From positions 1-5,138 of the forward strand of contig JAUWOB010000083.1 in the NCBI GenBank assembly GCA_030612345.1: a stretch of DNA of 5,138 nucleotides. The letters are read 5' to 3'. Positions 4,199 through 5,138 of the stretch are shown one piece after another. Below the pieces are notes generated by a model, which was given only the letters and a program-made list of their open reading frames with translations, was not told where the DNA came from and did not search any database. This stretch comes from Dehalococcoidia bacterium. GTDB lineage: Bacteria > Chloroflexota > Dehalococcoidia > GIF9 > AB-539-J10. The translations under genes and the position numbers were made by a program. Each line of letters opens with the position of its first letter. Within the stretch, counting starts at the first letter, position 1.

Positions 4199-5074
4199 GT
4201 GCTTAGGCTTAACTATTGGATTTCACTCTTCTGGGCCTCGACATTACTGAGCTTCGCTTATGCTCTTGCCGGTTGTACCACGAGCAGAGGAGTAGTACAG
4301 GCCGCTCCTGTCTCGGCTGAAGCTCAACCTCGTGTAGAGCAGAGCGATTTAAAGCTCACCATACTCTACGACAATAATCCCCATACTGAAGGCCTGGAAA
4401 CCAGGTGGGGATTCTCCTGTTTGGTGCAGGGCCCGGAGAAAACGATTCTATTCGACGTTGGCGGTGAGAGCTCCGTACTGCTGGGGAATATGGCGAAGCT
4501 GGCAATTGATCCGCAGGTAGTAGATGTGGTCGTCCTATCTCATGTTCACCACGACCACATCGGCGGGCTATCCGGCTTTCTGCGGCGGAACAATGAAGTT
4601 ACGGTCTATATGCCAAGGTCACTGCCTCAGAGTGTCAAGCAGACGGTTACCACCGCGGGAGCGAACTTAGTCGAAGTGAATCAATCGCTCAGAATCTGCC
4701 CTAATGTTTACTCAACCGGAGAGCTGGGGGGCTGGATAAAAGAACAGTCGCTGGTGATAAAGACGGTCCGCGGTCCCGTAGTTATCACCGGTTGTGCCCA
4801 TCCGGGCGTTGTGAACATAGTCAAGAAGGCCAAGCAGATGGTGGGGAGGGATGTCTATCTGGTAGTGGGAGGATTTCACTTGTGTTGGACTAATAGCTGG
4901 CAAATAAAGGGCATCATCCGAGGACTACAAGCCCAGAAAGTCAAGAAAGCCGCGCCTTGTCACTGTTCCGGTGACTTGGCCCGCAACCTGTTCAAGCAAG
5001 CATACCAAGAGAACTTTATCCTGGCAGGTGTTGGCAAAACCATAACCATTCCCGGTGCTTTCGCCGGACCGTGA
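4199..5074 (+). CDS. Predicted lipoprotein, metallo-beta-lactamase-fold hydrolase (MJ0301/COG1237-like)
   Basis: With the GTG 4199 start the protein has 291 residues. The N-terminus is a lipoprotein signal peptide: MLRLN, a hydrophobic stretch (YWISLFWASTLLSFAYAL) and lipobox LAGC with the lipidated Cys at 26. A short linker follows to about residue 50, then a metallo-beta-lactamase domain. The metal-binding motif is SHVHHDHIGGL (H115, H117, D119, H120), with further ligand candidates H201 in GCAHPG and H227 in GGFHL. A late PCHCSGDLA segment matches the HCTG-like motif of this family. The pattern fits the MJ0301/COG1237 group, often labelled dihydropteroate-related 'aminobenzene 5'-phosphate synthase'; that name should not be taken as function here, because this protein appears to be exported and membrane-anchored. 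The fold and metal site are confident; the substrate is unknown. Confidence 0.92.
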   Translation: MLRLNYWISLFWASTLLSFAYALAGCTTSRGVVQAAPVSAEAQPRVEQSDLKLTILYDNNPHTEGLETRWGFSCLVQGPEKTILFDVGGESSVLLGNMAKLAIDPQVVDVVVLSHVHHDHIGGLSGFLRRNNEVTVYMPRSLPQSVKQTVTTAGANLVEVNQSLRICPNVYSTGELGGWIKEQSLVIKTVRGPVVITGCAHPGVVNIVKKAKQMVGRDVYLVVGGFHLCWTNSWQIKGIIRGLQAQKVKKAAPCHCSGDLARNLFKQAYQENFILAGVGKTITIPGAFAGP

Positions 5075-5138
5075 ACGGTCACAGTATTATTAGTGCGGTT
5101 GCGGTGACGCAATGGAAACTGGAGCAAATCTCGCAAAG

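Noticed and set aside
5104..5138. Start of another gene at the right edge (GTG 5104 or ATG 5112)
   Set aside because: Only 9-11 codons remain in the window and there is no clear SD, so coding cannot be judged.
1..5138. CRISPR array, tRNA, rRNA, insertion sequence or defence cassette
   Set aside because: No spaced direct repeats, cloverleaf, transposase or recognised defence gene was seen on either strand.

Overview
This window looks like chromosomal DNA of a strictly anaerobic bacterium of middling GC content. Rubrerythrin, a small 4Fe-4S protein and purine-rich Shine-Dalgarno sites (SD: AGGAG, GAGGTGA, AAAGGGG) point that way. GroES and a lipobox-type lipoprotein make it bacterial rather than archaeal. 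The style of the small proteins would suit a Chloroflexota/Dehalococcoidia-like lineage, but that is an impression and not shown by any marker gene here. I see no tRNA, rRNA, CRISPR array, transposase or T-tract terminator.

Left part, minus strand (1-1353): a rubrerythrin gene (778-1353) is followed 84 bases downstream by a protein of unknown function. That protein starts at 693 and runs off the left edge, giving 231 codons with no stop in the window. A 342-base divergent intergenic region (1354-1695) follows. It carries two perfect palindromes and a near-perfect sigma-70 promoter (TTGACA, 17 bases, TACAAT) that drives an ArsR-family repressor on the plus strand. The arrangement invites the idea that the ArsR protein controls itself and rubrerythrin.

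Middle part (2005-3266): downstream of arsR lies a probable decayed C-terminal end of a glutaredoxin-like protein. Next is a groES gene whose reading frame is broken by one missing base exactly at the start of the GroEL-binding mobile loop, with no groEL behind it. A small class I SAM-dependent methyltransferase follows.

Right part (3267-5138): a 72-residue coiled-coil protein has its SD inside a possible hairpin. A 71-residue iron-sulfur protein resembles the N-terminal domain of ABCE1/RLI standing alone. A possible 36-residue ORF and a 12-bp palindrome come next, then a predicted lipoprotein with a metallo-beta-lactamase fold of the MJ0301-like type (COG1237-like).

The genes are mostly separate units with 110-280 base gaps, not one tight operon. 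A common theme is redox and stress housekeeping: peroxide removal, a thiol- or metal-type regulator, a thiol redox remnant, a chaperonin part and an Fe-S protein. I found no clear evidence of a defence system or mobile island. The points most worth checking are the groES frameshift, the rbr-arsR control region, the stand-alone RLI-like Fe-S protein and the exported metallo-hydrolase.
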